DNA of 64,000 bases from Stemphylium vesicarium (GCA_004380135.1 QXCR01000015.1:186001-250000), one strand, 5' to 3'; positions 21,548 through 31,336 are shown, counted from the first letter of the stretch. Notes: generated by a model not told the origin, from the sequence alone. Translations and numbers: made by a program.

Positions 21548-21865
21548 TCAAATCTTCGCCTTCTCCCTCGACACCGCTTTCCCTCCTGCCTCCCTAATCG
21601 CAAGGGTGCCCATATCCCGAGCAACGATCTGGTCAAGCGTCAGGAAGCGCCCATCCGGACCTCTAGGATACCGCCCACAGCCGGTATTTGGTTTCGCGCT
21701 GGCAGGGTAAAGTAGCGGCTGGCTGTGTATTTTCCTCAGTTCTTTATTGAGGCTGAGACGGTCGTTGAGCTTCTGCCGAGCAAGCCGCCGCTTCTGGATA
21801 CGGCTCTGTTGTTTCGCGTTGAGAGCGGGGGATGCCGAGGGCTTTTGGTCGGTTGATGTTGACAT
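21548..21865 (-). CDS. Miniature NF-YA/HAP2-like protein, 105 aa
   Basis: An intronless gene. Residues 14-36 (NAKQQSRIQKRRLARQKL, then ND) match the NF-YA/HAP2 subunit-association helix, whose usual form is VNAKQYxRILKRRxARAKLE. Residues 66-78 (GRYPRGPDGRFLT) match the end of its DNA-binding helix and loop (RRPRGxGGRFLT). Between them, the usual YLHESRHxHAM segment is replaced by LLYPASAKPNTGC, so the DNA-contacting His and Arg residues are absent. Canonical fungal HapB/Hap2 is several hundred residues long with this domain in the middle; here almost nothing else is present. The product could pair with Hap3/Hap5 (NF-YB/NF-YC) without normal CCAAT recognition. That role is inference; the similarity is plain in the sequence. 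Confidence 0.65.
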   Translation of the reverse strand: MSTSTDQKPSASPALNAKQQSRIQKRRLARQKLNDRLSLNKELRKIHSQPLLYPASAKPNTGCGRYPRGPDGRFLTLDQIVARDMGTLAIREAGGKAVSREKAKI

Positions 21866-24191
21866 TGTGGCTGAGGGGTGCTTGCTAAGGTAGGAATGAA
21901 GCTCGTGAACTTGGCTGTTGGTGACTGCGATGAACTTGAGCTGCCGGTGACTGCGATCCCGCGCAGGAGGCGCGTAGACGTAATTTTGAGAGTCGACCCT
22001 GCGACAGGAGGGATGCTCTTAAAACAGTTCTTTGATAAGGAGGAGTTTGGAGAATACTACGGGCGTCCGAAAAAGGCGCAGGGGAACCATGATTCAGGGT
22101 GCCACATGATTTGTTAGTTATGACGTGTGGTAGGTCAGGCGACGCGCTTGTGAACACACGACATAATCACAACACCATCTCATTCTTTCTCTGTCCATCA
22201 ACGCTCGCCTCAAGATAACGACTCGCATTATCCCAGTCTGCACAGGGACTCTTCGTCTTATCAGAATGACGCACTAGCATAATTACTGGGCTCTTAGTAA
22301 TGAGGTCTGGCTAGAAGTGGGCTTGACGCTCCCGAGCCAGTATTGCCTATGAACCTTCCTTCTTTCGACACCAGAATCATACCATAATAGATTCAACCGA
22401 TGCCAGGCACACTTGGTCTCATGAGGCGGTTCGCGCCAGCAACAGGGAGAGTCGACGCGAGAGGAGATACTCGTTTTCGGGTTGGGGGTAAGAACGGGTT
22501 CGCATCTGCACTATTCGAATTGTTGCGCCAAGTTCCCGTCTCCCTAGAGGACATGAAAGATGCAGAGCCGGAAGCTAGCCTTTTTGGCTCTGACACTGAC
22601 CTCCAGCACAGATGTTCACCTTAACGTGAAGGCACGTGCACTGTGGACTGCTGTTGTAGCACATACGGAAACAATCGGCTTTCCTATGCGCTTCAACGCC
22701 CGTTTACTTCAATAGCTTCACTAAGAAATCCATCCAATAGCACGTTCAATCATCTTGCGGGAACGATTGTAGCGCTTGTCGGCCGTTCACTCGTCTAGAC
22801 TTGCATGCGGTGACACTCGGCAGAGTCTCGCGACAGACGTCAAACCATGAAACAAGCCACAGATAAGTTTAGAAACACGCTACAGCCTGTCTATCCACTG
22901 ATTTTACATTGTGGATACCTCGGGACGGGACCTTCATGATAGTCTTTAGGCTAAAGTGCAGGTAGAAGTAAGCCGCTACTGATTCAGGAGTTCGTGATCA
23001 GCCGAACCCAAGAACCTAGGTGTTGGGCCTCATCAAGTAGTGGTCCAATTGGTGTCTAATGATGACTTGGTAGGCTTTAAACAACCTCAACTATACTCAA
23101 GGGTAAGCTCAGTCTCGTCATAGAAGCATATATCGTGGAAAAACTACAAAAGGCTGTTGCATGCTCTTATAACATTCTTTGAAACCCATGGATTCCTTCG
23201 TATGCCACTAACCTGAGCATTGTTTCATCTCAGGGAGACGCCATGTCGCTCTCATCCGTGTGCTCATGCACCGTCGTTACGCACATGACGGGCGCTAGGA
23301 TGCAGGTAGGGGCTCACCGCAGTTGTGCAAGCGCAGCCATGCAATCTGGATGCCAATGTTGAAAATTTGGGTAAGTGGGTTCTACAATGCATCAGCATCT
23401 GTCTTTGATTGTCGAAATTTCAGTGCCTGGGGGGGACAGCATGTGAAAGCCTGCATACCACAACCGTCATGCTGTGAAGAGATATACATCATTTTCGCGA
23501 ATACTGTACCGCTCATAGCACAGCCTTTCAGTCTCTCTGGATCTCCTATTGCCAACATTGCACCAGGCCCGAACGATCGAGATTTTTCGGCACTCGGCAA
23601 ACTGAACCGTGGTGGTACCAGTATGTCTCCAATTGATGAGACCTCCGAACGCCAAGTATCCGACCGCCAAGAATATGGTTTGAAACAAGGGCAGCCTTGC
23701 GGCGCTGTTGGTGGAAGACCCACAATCTTGGTGTTCTGGTTCCGCTAAGCGGGCGCTACGGCAGTGAACACCACTGTAACAGCTGTCACGGTTCGTATAG
23801 TCATTTCGCTTCGCTACAGCTAAGCGGCACAGTGGAAACAAGACCACAGCCAAGAGAACGAGGCCTCATGCGTCGATATGAAGAAACGCTGCGGGAGTGC
23901 CTCCCTGCCCAAGGTAATGTCAGGAGCGAGAACGTAAGTGGGGTGGGCTTGTTAAGGTACCAAAAGCGTTAGTGAGCTTGACTTCAGAGCTCAGATAGGC
24001 AGAAGTGGTGAGATACATAAGAGAAGCTCGAGAACGGCGATTGAAAGTTCATCAGCACATCTTTGCATCTGTCTTTCGCTTCTCCTCGCTTTTCAGTCTT
24101 TCGCTACTACATTCGTTTCTACAGGCTAGTCCTACCATACCACAATCGTTTGCTCATCCAGTTCAACTTCAAACACCAACCTCCACTCAAC
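21866..24191. other. 2.3-kb gene-poor interval upstream of the AA9 gene
   Basis: No frame here shows a recognisable domain. Open frames of 74-141 codons at 22400-22624 and 23323-23748 (plus) and 23382-23853 (minus) overlap each other on both strands and look like chance. The stretch from about 22600 to 23250 is poorer in GC than the flanks. No repeat, tRNA or transposon end was found. Confidence 0.4.
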
Positions 24192-25164
24192 ATGAAGCTC
24201 TCTCTTCTCGCCGGTGCCGCCATTGCGCAGCTCGCCTCCGCACACTACTTTTTCGATGTCCTCGTTGTCGACGGCCAGGAGTCCAAGCCTCTCGAGTACA
24301 TCCGCGAGAACACTCGTGGTGCCAAGTACAACCCCACCAAGTGGAAGAACACCCGCGACGACATGACCCCTGACATGGACGACTTCCGCTGCAACAAGGG
24401 CTCTTTCGAGAGCGCTGGCCGTACCGGAACCGCCGAGGTCAAGGCCGGAGCCAAGATGGCCATGAAGCTCGGTGTTGGTGCTACCATGAAGCACCCCGGA
24501 CCTGCTTTCGTCTATATGTCCAAGGCCCCCGGTGCTGCCAACGAGTACCAGGGCGACGGAGAGTGGTTCAAGATTTTCGAGGAGGCCGTCTGCGACCCCA
24601 GCGCCGACTTCTTGGGCACTGCTTGGTGCACCTGGGACAAGGACAGGATCGAGTTCACTGTCCCTGAGGGCACTCCCGATGGCGAGTACCTCATCCGCTC
24701 TGAGCACGTCGGTATCCACGGTGCCCATGGTGGCGAGGCCGAGTTCTACTACGCGTAAGTCTTCACCCGCATACACCTAGTGACTATTTTATCTAACACT
24801 TCACAGTTGCGCTCAAGTCAAGGTCACTGGCGGTGGCAACGGCACCCCCGGCCCTACCGTCCAGTTCCCCGGCGCCTACAAGAAGGATGACCCATCATGG
24901 AACTTCTCCATCTGGGGCGGATACAAGGACTACCCGATGCCCGCCCCCGCTGTCTGGGACGGCAGCAGCAGCGGTGGTGCTCAATCTCCTGCTCAGTCTC
25001 CTGAGCCCACTTCCCCTGCTCAGGAGAACACCGCCCCTGCCAGCACTGCCGCTCCTGCCCAGCCCATCGCCAGCGAGGGTGCTGCCCATAATGCCGGAAA
25101 CTGCAACGGTGGAAAGAAGGCCAGGCGCGGTCGCCGCGCTTTCCGCCAATCTCTCCGCAACTAA
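24192..25164 (+). CDS. AA9 lytic polysaccharide monooxygenase, secreted
   Basis: Exons 24192-24754 and 24807-25164 give 306 aa. The signal peptide MKLSLLAGAAIAQLASA ends directly before His18, which becomes the N-terminal His of the copper brace. The second brace His is H101 in KHPGPAFVY, and the axial Tyr is Y186 in EFYYACAQV, followed by the conserved Cys. The second-sphere His is H176 (HVGIHGA). The usual Gln of the QxYxxC motif is Glu184 here. AA9 enzymes oxidatively cleave cellulose or other beta-1,4 glucans outside the cell. The catalytic domain ends near residue 240; a Pro/Ser/Ala/Gln-rich linker follows, then a short basic tail (KKARRGRRAFRQSLRN) and no CBM1. The joined CAQVKV sequence across the 52-bp intron supports the splice. 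Confidence 0.88.
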
Positions 25165-25676
25165 GCGCGGGTTTCTTGACGATTTGATGCGCATGCGTCA
25201 GATGTTGGGAAGATTGAGATGAGGTTTTCTGGAATGGAAACGAATGGTTGGACTGTGCCTACTCACACTCTTTTTTGTAACATATTCCACTTCTATATTT
25301 CGCAGCCGTGCTGCGCTTTTTGTGTATATACTGCTGAATATCATCAGTGTGCTTTCATCATCTGAATTTTCGTTGTGTTGGAATGTAATACTGATGACTA
25401 CAGGTTTCGCCCGATTTTCTAGGCTACATGATTGACGAGTACAAATCGTCGCTGAAAGATTCCTAGATACCCTCGTTGCTCTCATACCTCCTTGGTTCCC
25501 TGACTAAGGTTGTTGAGGAGTTCAGAGGCTTACCACATTTGTCCGCTCCGCCCCTAGAAACTATGGATACCTTCCCCATCAAAGACTGTTCATCCTAGAT
25601 TCGATCACCCTTAAACGTCGTAGTAAACATGATAGACCGCAAGGTCTTACTTCCGTGATCCATCAGAGCTTGAGTG
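25165..25676. other. Intergenic, convergent 3' regions
   Basis: About 510 bp between the AA9 stop and the MITE target-site duplication. AT-rich 3' UTR-like sequence; no other feature seen. Confidence 0.35.
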
Positions 25677-25684
25677 GGACAAAG
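25677..25684. repeat. Left target-site duplication of the MITE
   Basis: GGACAAAG, identical to 25861-25868 on the other side of the element. Confidence 0.85.
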
Positions 25685-25860
25685 TAGACTGGCAAATGGG
25701 TCGGGGTTGGGCCAGGGTTGGGCCAGGGTTGGGTCGCCTAGATCGGAAAGTTCTAGGCCGAATTGGTTCATACTATGATTGAGAGAGCCTAGTACTTTCT
25801 GATCTAGGCGACCCAACCCTGGCCCAGCCCTGGCCCAACCCCGACCCATTTGCCAGTCTA
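25685..25860. mobile_element. hAT-like MITE, 176 bp, with 8-bp target-site duplication
   Basis: Inverted terminal repeats of about 74 bp (25685-25758 and 25787-25860, three mismatches) begin TAGACTGGCAAATGGGTCGG and enclose a 28-base loop. Perfect 8-bp direct repeats GGACAAAG flank it at 25677-25684 and 25861-25868. An 8-bp duplication is typical of the hAT superfamily, and the small size and lack of coding capacity fit a MITE that would need a transposase in trans. Each arm holds three copies of an 11-bp GGGTTGGGCCA-type unit. The right duplication ends four bases before the stop codon of the minus-strand gene at 25873, so the element lies in that gene's 3' UTR and would form a long hairpin in its mRNA. 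Confidence 0.85.
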
Positions 25861-25868
25861 GGACAAAG
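25861..25868. repeat. Right target-site duplication of the MITE
   Basis: GGACAAAG, the copy of 25677-25684. It ends four bases before the stop codon (25873-25875) of the minus-strand gene. Confidence 0.85.
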
Positions 25869-25872
25869 GCGC

Positions 25873-26718
25873 CTAGTCTTCGTCCTCCTCGTCCTCCACT
25901 TTGACTTCAAGCCCTACATTGAGCCCACCATCATCCTTCTCTTTCTCCTGATTTTCCTCCCCTACCCAACCTCCTTTCTCGATACCATCATCGTCGTACA
26001 TCTTTAGACCAGCCTCTTGTCTCCTCAGTCCCTCTTTCAACTTCCGATCAATCTGCTTCTCACGCTTTGTCGGCCCCTTCTTCTTGCTCTTCTTCTTTTG
26101 CTGTCCCCTGATGTTTACTTCGGCCCTCTTCAAATCGCGCTCCTCTACGAATGGACCAGCTTTGACCTCGGCTGCACTCTTGTCCAACCACCATTGAGCG
26201 TCGTGAAGGCCGGGAAGAGCACCTTCGACAACCCAGTCCGGTCGCGGTATGCCTAACTCGTATACTACAAGATGATCCGATTCGGAAATGAGTGTGCCAT
26301 AGATACGCAGGAGGACCAAAGTAGTACTTGATGAGGCCTCCATAGGGTTGAGTTCAAAGCGTGTTGTTTGTTCGATGGGTTTAGCAAGGCGATCTCGTTC
26401 GCGCACATACTTGACGCCTGCCTGTACTCGAGACAGTAACTCATCATTTTTTTCATCTGTGGTCTCCTCATATGATGAGTTGAATAGCGATGACGGCACC
26501 GAACTGAGACGGAGTGTTTCATCAAGCTCTTCTTCCGCAATCTCCTTATCTAAAGAGTCGGATAACGAGGGCGGCAACGAGCGGCGATGGGAAGTGCTTA
26601 GAGCCTTTTGCTGTGGTTTCTTTTGAGACAATGCCCGCTTTGCATCGCGCGGCTCTTTGGCTGGTGGTGATGAGAATGGTTCGATGGACACCCTGTGTTT
26701 GTTGGTAGCTGAAGCCAT
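25873..26718 (-). CDS. Unknown charged protein, 281 aa, with MITE in its 3' UTR
   Basis: An intronless gene from MASATNKHRVSIEPFSSPPA. The N-terminal 60 residues are Ser/Pro/Lys-rich and probably disordered. A middle region (about 95-190) looks folded: RVQAGVKYVRERDRLAKP, then a hydrophobic strand TTLVLLRIYGTLI, and RPDWVVEGALPGLHDAQWWL. A Lys-rich stretch (QQKKKSKKKGPTKREKQIDR, about 204-223) resembles a nuclear localisation signal, and the tail is strongly acidic (KVEDEEDED). I do not recognise a family. Composition suggests a nuclear protein. The stop is only four bases from the target duplication of the MITE, so the mature 3' UTR probably includes it. Confidence 0.6.
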   Translation of the reverse strand: MASATNKHRVSIEPFSSPPAKEPRDAKRALSQKKPQQKALSTSHRRSLPPSLSDSLDKEIAEEELDETLRLSSVPSSLFNSSYEETTDEKNDELLSRVQAGVKYVRERDRLAKPIEQTTRFELNPMEASSSTTLVLLRIYGTLISESDHLVVYELGIPRPDWVVEGALPGLHDAQWWLDKSAAEVKAGPFVEERDLKRAEVNIRGQQKKKSKKKGPTKREKQIDRKLKEGLRRQEAGLKMYDDDGIEKGGWVGEENQEKEKDDGGLNVGLEVKVEDEEDED

Positions 26719-27626
26719 TTTGTGGCGTTTGTGACAGTGGTGTTTATTCGAGAGCTGGCAATGACTGAGATCAAGTAAGGAGTTGAGGTTGGAAATTGAG
26801 GTGAGTTTGTTCGTAAGTAAGGAAGTGTAAAGGGGGCCACTATAGTGAGAAGAGCATCGGGGGTGGTGAATGAGGTGAAAGGAGTCAACATTCTAAGCAT
26901 CACAGACCACGGCACGCTGTCCCTTCACTGCTACATTGTGGGTTGGCTGAGCATTAAGAAGTGAAATACGTAGAGGATTCGGCATGAAAATTCACCCCAA
27001 TGTTCATCTAGTGCGCAGTCACCTGTAAACATCGGCTAGAGGTTGCTCGACAGTAGAGTACTTGTTTTGGACTCTATGGTCAGGGAATAGCGAGAGGTTC
27101 ATGCTCTCTACGCAGCATGTATGCTTAGTCTGATAGCCTTACGGCGATTAGATGTCGATAATGTAATTCCGGTAGGAGGCAGCACTGCTCTAATGCATAT
27201 AATCTCTTGCGCTATCCCAAGCTTAACGGAGTAAACTGATCTGTTGAGTGCGTCAATGCTATTGCGTCCCAAACATCACACATGGGATATGTCGGTCTAA
27301 AGATGAGTTGAGTGCTCTGCAAGTACGGACAGCGCGCAATTGCTTCTTCAGGACGGAGTTTGCTTTGGTCGACACCTTTGTTCCTCCACTAGCGTCCAAA
27401 AGCGCGCTGCTTGAAGTGACCAGGCGGGTAGGTGGCGGCACGTTCTGAGGTCGATAAAATCGGTAGTAACCTCGACACATCCGATAGATTGAGAGCGTGA
27501 TGATATGCCGCAGCGCCTCGCGTGTTAACGCTGAGATCAAGATAGTCTGTGTGAGTGTAAGGAGAAAGCCGTCCACGGGTGCTCGGGTTGCCGAGGCGCA
27601 AGCCGCATCCAGTATAGCGTTTTGAC
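26719..27626. other. Intergenic up to the pogo element
   Basis: About 900 bp. Open frames on the minus strand (for example 27259-27717) have no recognisable domain. Nothing else is supported. Confidence 0.35.
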
Positions 27627-27628
27627 TA

Positions 27629-27679
27629 CAGTGCCCGTGCGCCATTCGAGCCACTTCAGCACTCGAGCCACCCGAACAT
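27629..27679 (+). repeat. Left terminal inverted repeat of pogo element
   Basis: 51 bp, inverse copy of 29683-29733 with one A/G mismatch at position 30. It contains two related words, CATTCGAGCCACTTC and CACTCGAGCCACCC, likely paired transposase-binding sites. Confidence 0.9.
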
Positions 27680-27781
27680 GAAATCGCGATCGTAAATATG
27701 AGGCTGTACAGCCACACGAAAAAGCTATTATCGCGAGATCCATTGTTATATTAATATGTAGATGTATGCGAAGCTTTCTAT

Positions 27782-29633
27782 CTAGTTGAATTTCGCTGGC
27801 GTCTTGGTTTGGCGGCCGCGCGCGCTGGTTTTGCGTGGGGGAGACGCAACAGAAGGACCAGCGTCAATACGCCTTGCTGCAGCCACAACACGACGACGCT
27901 TTGTCGGAATTTTTGCTGCACCGTGTGAGGCTTTTCGTTTGAGCTTATTCTGTGTGTCGCGATATTTTGCTGCGGTTGCAGCTTCGCGTTGCAGCTTTTT
28001 GAGCGCCCGTTCTGTAGCTACTTCTGCAGCCCGCGCTTTCTTTGCCTCGCGCCGCTCCTCAGCGGCACGCTGTCGAGCCACCTTTGCTGTCTCCGCTTGC
28101 TGCTTGTTATATAACGCTGCCGCAGCTTTCATCTCTCTATCGCGAGTTTTTTTGGAGTTGTAGGCGTACGGCTTCGTCTTGTTTCGTGGCCTCGCGCTCG
28201 CGGGCTTCACGGAGCTTCCTAGGACTCCAGAAAACTGCGCCAGTAAAGCCTTCGTCATCTTGCTGCAAGTCTAGTGTAGTACGCCTCGCATCGTGCTTCT
28301 TTTTGTTGTAGAGAGCTCGTTATTGACCTGTAGCGAATGAAGGCTCTGCAACAGCCGTTTAGACTCAACTTTAGCCTTATCAGCGACAGCAACGTCTGAA
28401 ACTTTTCGCAGCTGCCTATAGCTATTGCCGTCGTCATACTTTCTAATTTCTAAGTCTTCATCTTGCTCTAGAGTGCGGTTGTTGAAGCCTTGCAGCACCA
28501 CCTCTGTGTCCATCGGCCACACGCCAGTAGCTTGAAAACTCTTTATTATGGTCTCTGGCTTCATTGTAGAGTTCCATGCCGCCCAGAAGTTCATAAAGAA
28601 TTCGCGCTTCGTGATCCTCATAATGCCTTGTGATTCCTGGAGGAAGGAGTTGAGTTGATGAGTATAGTTGCGCGAGAGCGGCGAGAACAGCACGACATCG
28701 AGCGGCTGAAGCGTGTGGGTTGAATGAGGAGGAAACAGCAAACAGGATGCGATTGGCGTCACAATACCTTAAAAATTCGGGCGCAAGGTGGCTGCCGTGG
28801 CCGTCAAGGATCAGAAGTCGCCATCCGCGTCGCGCTTTCGCCTTCGTATGGCGGTCGAACACCTGTTCGAGCCAGGCAAGGCCACTCTGATTGTTCGTAC
28901 ATCCTGAAGGCGAGTTAGCGAAGAAAATCTGGTGTTGTTCGACGTCTACGTCGTCAACCCAGCTCGATTGAAGCCCAGATATGCCCTGGTAGATGAGAGC
29001 CGGCGGTAATGACTCCCCAGAAGCGCACACGCAAGCTATAAGTGTAGTCCATTCTCTATTGCCATCGCGGAGGGCTTCCGTGCGCTCTTTTGACGCCTAA
29101 ACTGCCTTAGAGAACACTCTTTTCGTGCGGGTTGTGACGCCGACGAAGAAGCCCTTCTCATCCATATCGTAGGTATCGCGCGCTTCTAGGTTGTACTCGC
29201 GAATCTTTGAACGAGGCAGGTCGAATTAATGCTTATACTTATGCTTACTGTCAGCCTAGTGGCGGTCGCGATCGATTCTGGCGCTCCATTTGGTGGAAAG
29301 CTCGTTGGCGTGGCGATGCAGAAACCGATCAACCCAGCTTGGAGAAACCTTCCACTTCGCAACCGCGCTGCCGTAATTTCGTAGCATCTCTCGCGTTGGC
29401 TGTAAGCCTTGCCTTGCGAATCTTTCTATGTATCTCACTAATTCCTGCTCCTGTTGTGGGTTGAGTAACTGAGTATCCTAGTGGTACACTTCACTAGCGC
29501 GCTGTTTTCCCTTGTGACTCCGCGACAACGTCGTCCGCTCAACATTGAACATTTTTGCAACTTGGCGGTACGGTAATTGTGCACCGTCTTCACACGATTC
29601 GATACATCTAATTGCTTCTTGAATCGGATCTAT
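27782..29633 (-). pseudogene. Pogo-family DDE transposase, inactivated
   Basis: Reading from 29633, the family start MDPIQEAI appears as ATA-DPIQEAIRCIESCEDG, the ATG having become ATA. An HTH-psq-like region (LPYRQVAKMFNVERTTLSR) and a CENP-B-type segment (AKWKVSPSWVDRFLHRHANE) follow. The DDE nuclease then gives YDMDEKGFFVG, LLILDGHGSHLAPEF and, after a frameshift near 28740, FPPHSTHTLQPLDVVLFSPL. The C-terminus is a long Lys/Arg/Ala helix with basic clusters. In-frame stops lie at 29478-29480, 29256-29258, 29226-29228, 29097-29099 and 28271-28273. Each is one C-to-T step from CAG or CAA, or G-to-A from TGG. No functional product is expected. Confidence 0.85.
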
Positions 29634-29682
29634 GGTGGTGGGGTTATGGCGTGTTGAATATTGGACAAATCTTGATGTTGTG

Positions 29683-29733
29683 ATGTTCGGGTGGCTCGAG
29701 TGCCGAAGTGGCTCGAATGGCGCACGGGCACTG
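29683..29733 (-). repeat. Right terminal inverted repeat of pogo element
   Basis: 51 bp, inverse copy of 27629-27679. The flanking TA at 29734-29735 is the target-site duplicate. Confidence 0.9.
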
Positions 29734-29735
29734 TA

Positions 29736-30237
29736 GCGTGCCCCTCCTGCCGGGCGTCGTGCTGGTTGCGCGTGTCACCACCTCTCCTTTGTCCTAACTT
29801 CTGTATCTGTAATTGTATCTTTTATGCAAATAACCTACCGCACCATCGTCAGTGCAGATATAGCCATCGTGATAGCCAACCATCAATTGATGACCGGGGC
29901 ACGTTCCAGTGCTTCCGCGCTCCCCCAAAGACCCAGCGATAGACCCACATTCAACGTATCTCCCGACATGATCAAGAAAGTCCAGTAATATACTACGGGA
30001 TCGCTCTTGGTACAAGATGGTGCGGTATCCCATGCATAGGGTAGAAATGGAGAGAATATCTTACCGGGTTTGATGTGTTACACGCAAACATTGATTGGCA
30101 TTGTCCATAAGAAGTAGCACTCAAGCGTGACCATTAATATCGCAATATTAGGAAAACAGTAACAGAGCCCCCCATACTCCTTTCGCAAAAAGACATCAAA
30201 TCAGAACGCCTGGTATCAACGCCCCCACGATTACATC
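29736..30237. other. Intergenic between pogo element and SDR gene
   Basis: About 500 bp. No gene or regulatory signal could be supported. Confidence 0.35.
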
Positions 30238-31237
30238 TCAAAACTTCTGCAGCACCTTCTCGGTCCATTCCCAGAGCCTGCCCGCGAGCGTTTTGTCCTT
30301 GGCCTCTGCCGACAACTCCTTCGTTGCCTCTATCCCTCCTGGCTTGTAATAGGCCCCGTTCTTCAATTCACCTTTCTTTGCGCCGACCGCCGTCCAAAGC
30401 TGATTCAGAACACCCTCCTCCGGCTGAATCCACTTATCGCCTGTCAAACGGGCCGATAATCCGAGGAACACTTGCTTCGATCGACTCATACCGGTGGTAG
30501 TCATCGTTGTTTTGACTAGTCCAGGGTGAATGCATACACAAGTGATTTCTGGGTATCGACGTGCAAATTCAAAGGTGAAGAGCATGTTGGCAAGCTTAGA
30601 CTGTCCATAGCGAACCCATGGGCCAAGCACAGTTCGAGACATCGGGCTTCCCGCATCGAGTTCAGAGAAGGATATACCGCCTTTGATAAGATGGTGATAA
30701 GCATACGCCTCGGAGGCTGTATTGACGATGCGCACGTCTGAACCAGGCTCCTGGGCTGTCTTCTGGAGAACAGGCAACAGTTGTTGAGTGAGCATTGCGT
30801 GGCCAAGGTGATTCGTTGCAAACTGGACTTCGTAGCCATCGGCACTTAACCCTGGTGGGCTTGCAGCAATACCAGCGTTGTTCATCAAGATGTCCAAACG
30901 GTCGTGTTTAAAACCTTGTGCGATGCCCTCTTTGACTGCGCGAAGAGAAGAAAGATCCATTTTGATGAAGCTGAGGGAGGCATTCGGATGTTTCGCTTGG
31001 ACGTCGGATATGAGAGCTTGCGCAGCTTTTTCATTACGACCAGTAAAGTAGATGTGCGAAGGGTTGTGGGCAGCGAGTTCTCGTACGGACTCTTCTCCCA
31101 GTCCCGTAGTTCCTGGCGGCATGTCAGATGGGCGTTCATGTTGTGAGACAAGTCTAAATACCTCCAGTTATCAAGATAACCTTTCCGGAAAGATGAGGAA
31201 TATCTCTCGCTGGGACGAAGTTTCCGTAACCTGGCAT
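30238..31237 (-). CDS. Short-chain dehydrogenase/reductase, retinol-dehydrogenase-like
   Basis: Exons 31237-31162 and 31112-30238 (49-bp intron inside the cofactor loop) give 316 aa. Joining them completes LITGGTTGLGEESVREL, the TGxxxGxG dinucleotide-binding motif. Other SDR signatures are ILMNNAGIA (NNAG), the catalytic Ser in IVNTASEAYAY, and YGQSKLANM, the catalytic Tyr and Lys. The Arg after the second strand (YFTGRNEKAAQ) favours NADP(H). Length and motifs match the classical SDR subgroup that includes retinol dehydrogenases and fungal short-chain reductases in secondary metabolism. The oxidised or reduced substrate cannot be read from the sequence. The upstream region carries a degenerate short tandem repeat (31250-31336). 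Confidence 0.9.
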
Positions 31238-31249
31238 TCTGAATTTGAT

Positions 31250-31336
31250 TGTTGGAAATATGAGTTACTGGAAATATCAACTACTGGGAATATCGAGTGA
31301 TGGAAGTGTGGGTTGTTGGAGATGTGGAGTATTGGT
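31250..31336. repeat. Degenerate 15-17-bp tandem repeat upstream of the SDR gene
   Basis: Five or six loosely similar units of the form GTTACTGGAAATATCAA, CTACTGGGAATATCGA, GTGATGGAAGTGTGG, GTTGTTGGAGATGTGGA. They lie in the probable 5' UTR or promoter, just upstream of the start codon at 31237. Confidence 0.45.

Larger units (their letters stand above)
27629..29733 (-). mobile_element. Degenerate pogo/Fot1-type DNA transposon, 2105 bp
   Basis: Terminal inverted repeats of 51 bp (one mismatch) start CAGTGCCCGTGCGCCATTCG at both ends, flanked by TA at 27627-27628 and 29734-29735, the target duplication expected of the Tc1/mariner-pogo superfamily. The interior carries one transposase reading region on the minus strand with a helix-turn-helix N-terminus, a CENP-B-type segment and a DDE nuclease domain, interrupted by several stops and a frameshift. 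The element is complete in structure but cannot encode an intact transposase. The mutations are mainly of the C-to-T/G-to-A kind, as made by RIP. Confidence 0.9.

Noticed and set aside
22393..22624. Short open frames on both strands in the gene-poor interval
   Set aside because: Codon pattern and composition give no support for either strand.
23323..23853. Overlapping 113-141-codon open frames on both strands
   Set aside because: They overlap each other, have no domain, and no splice-consistent extension.
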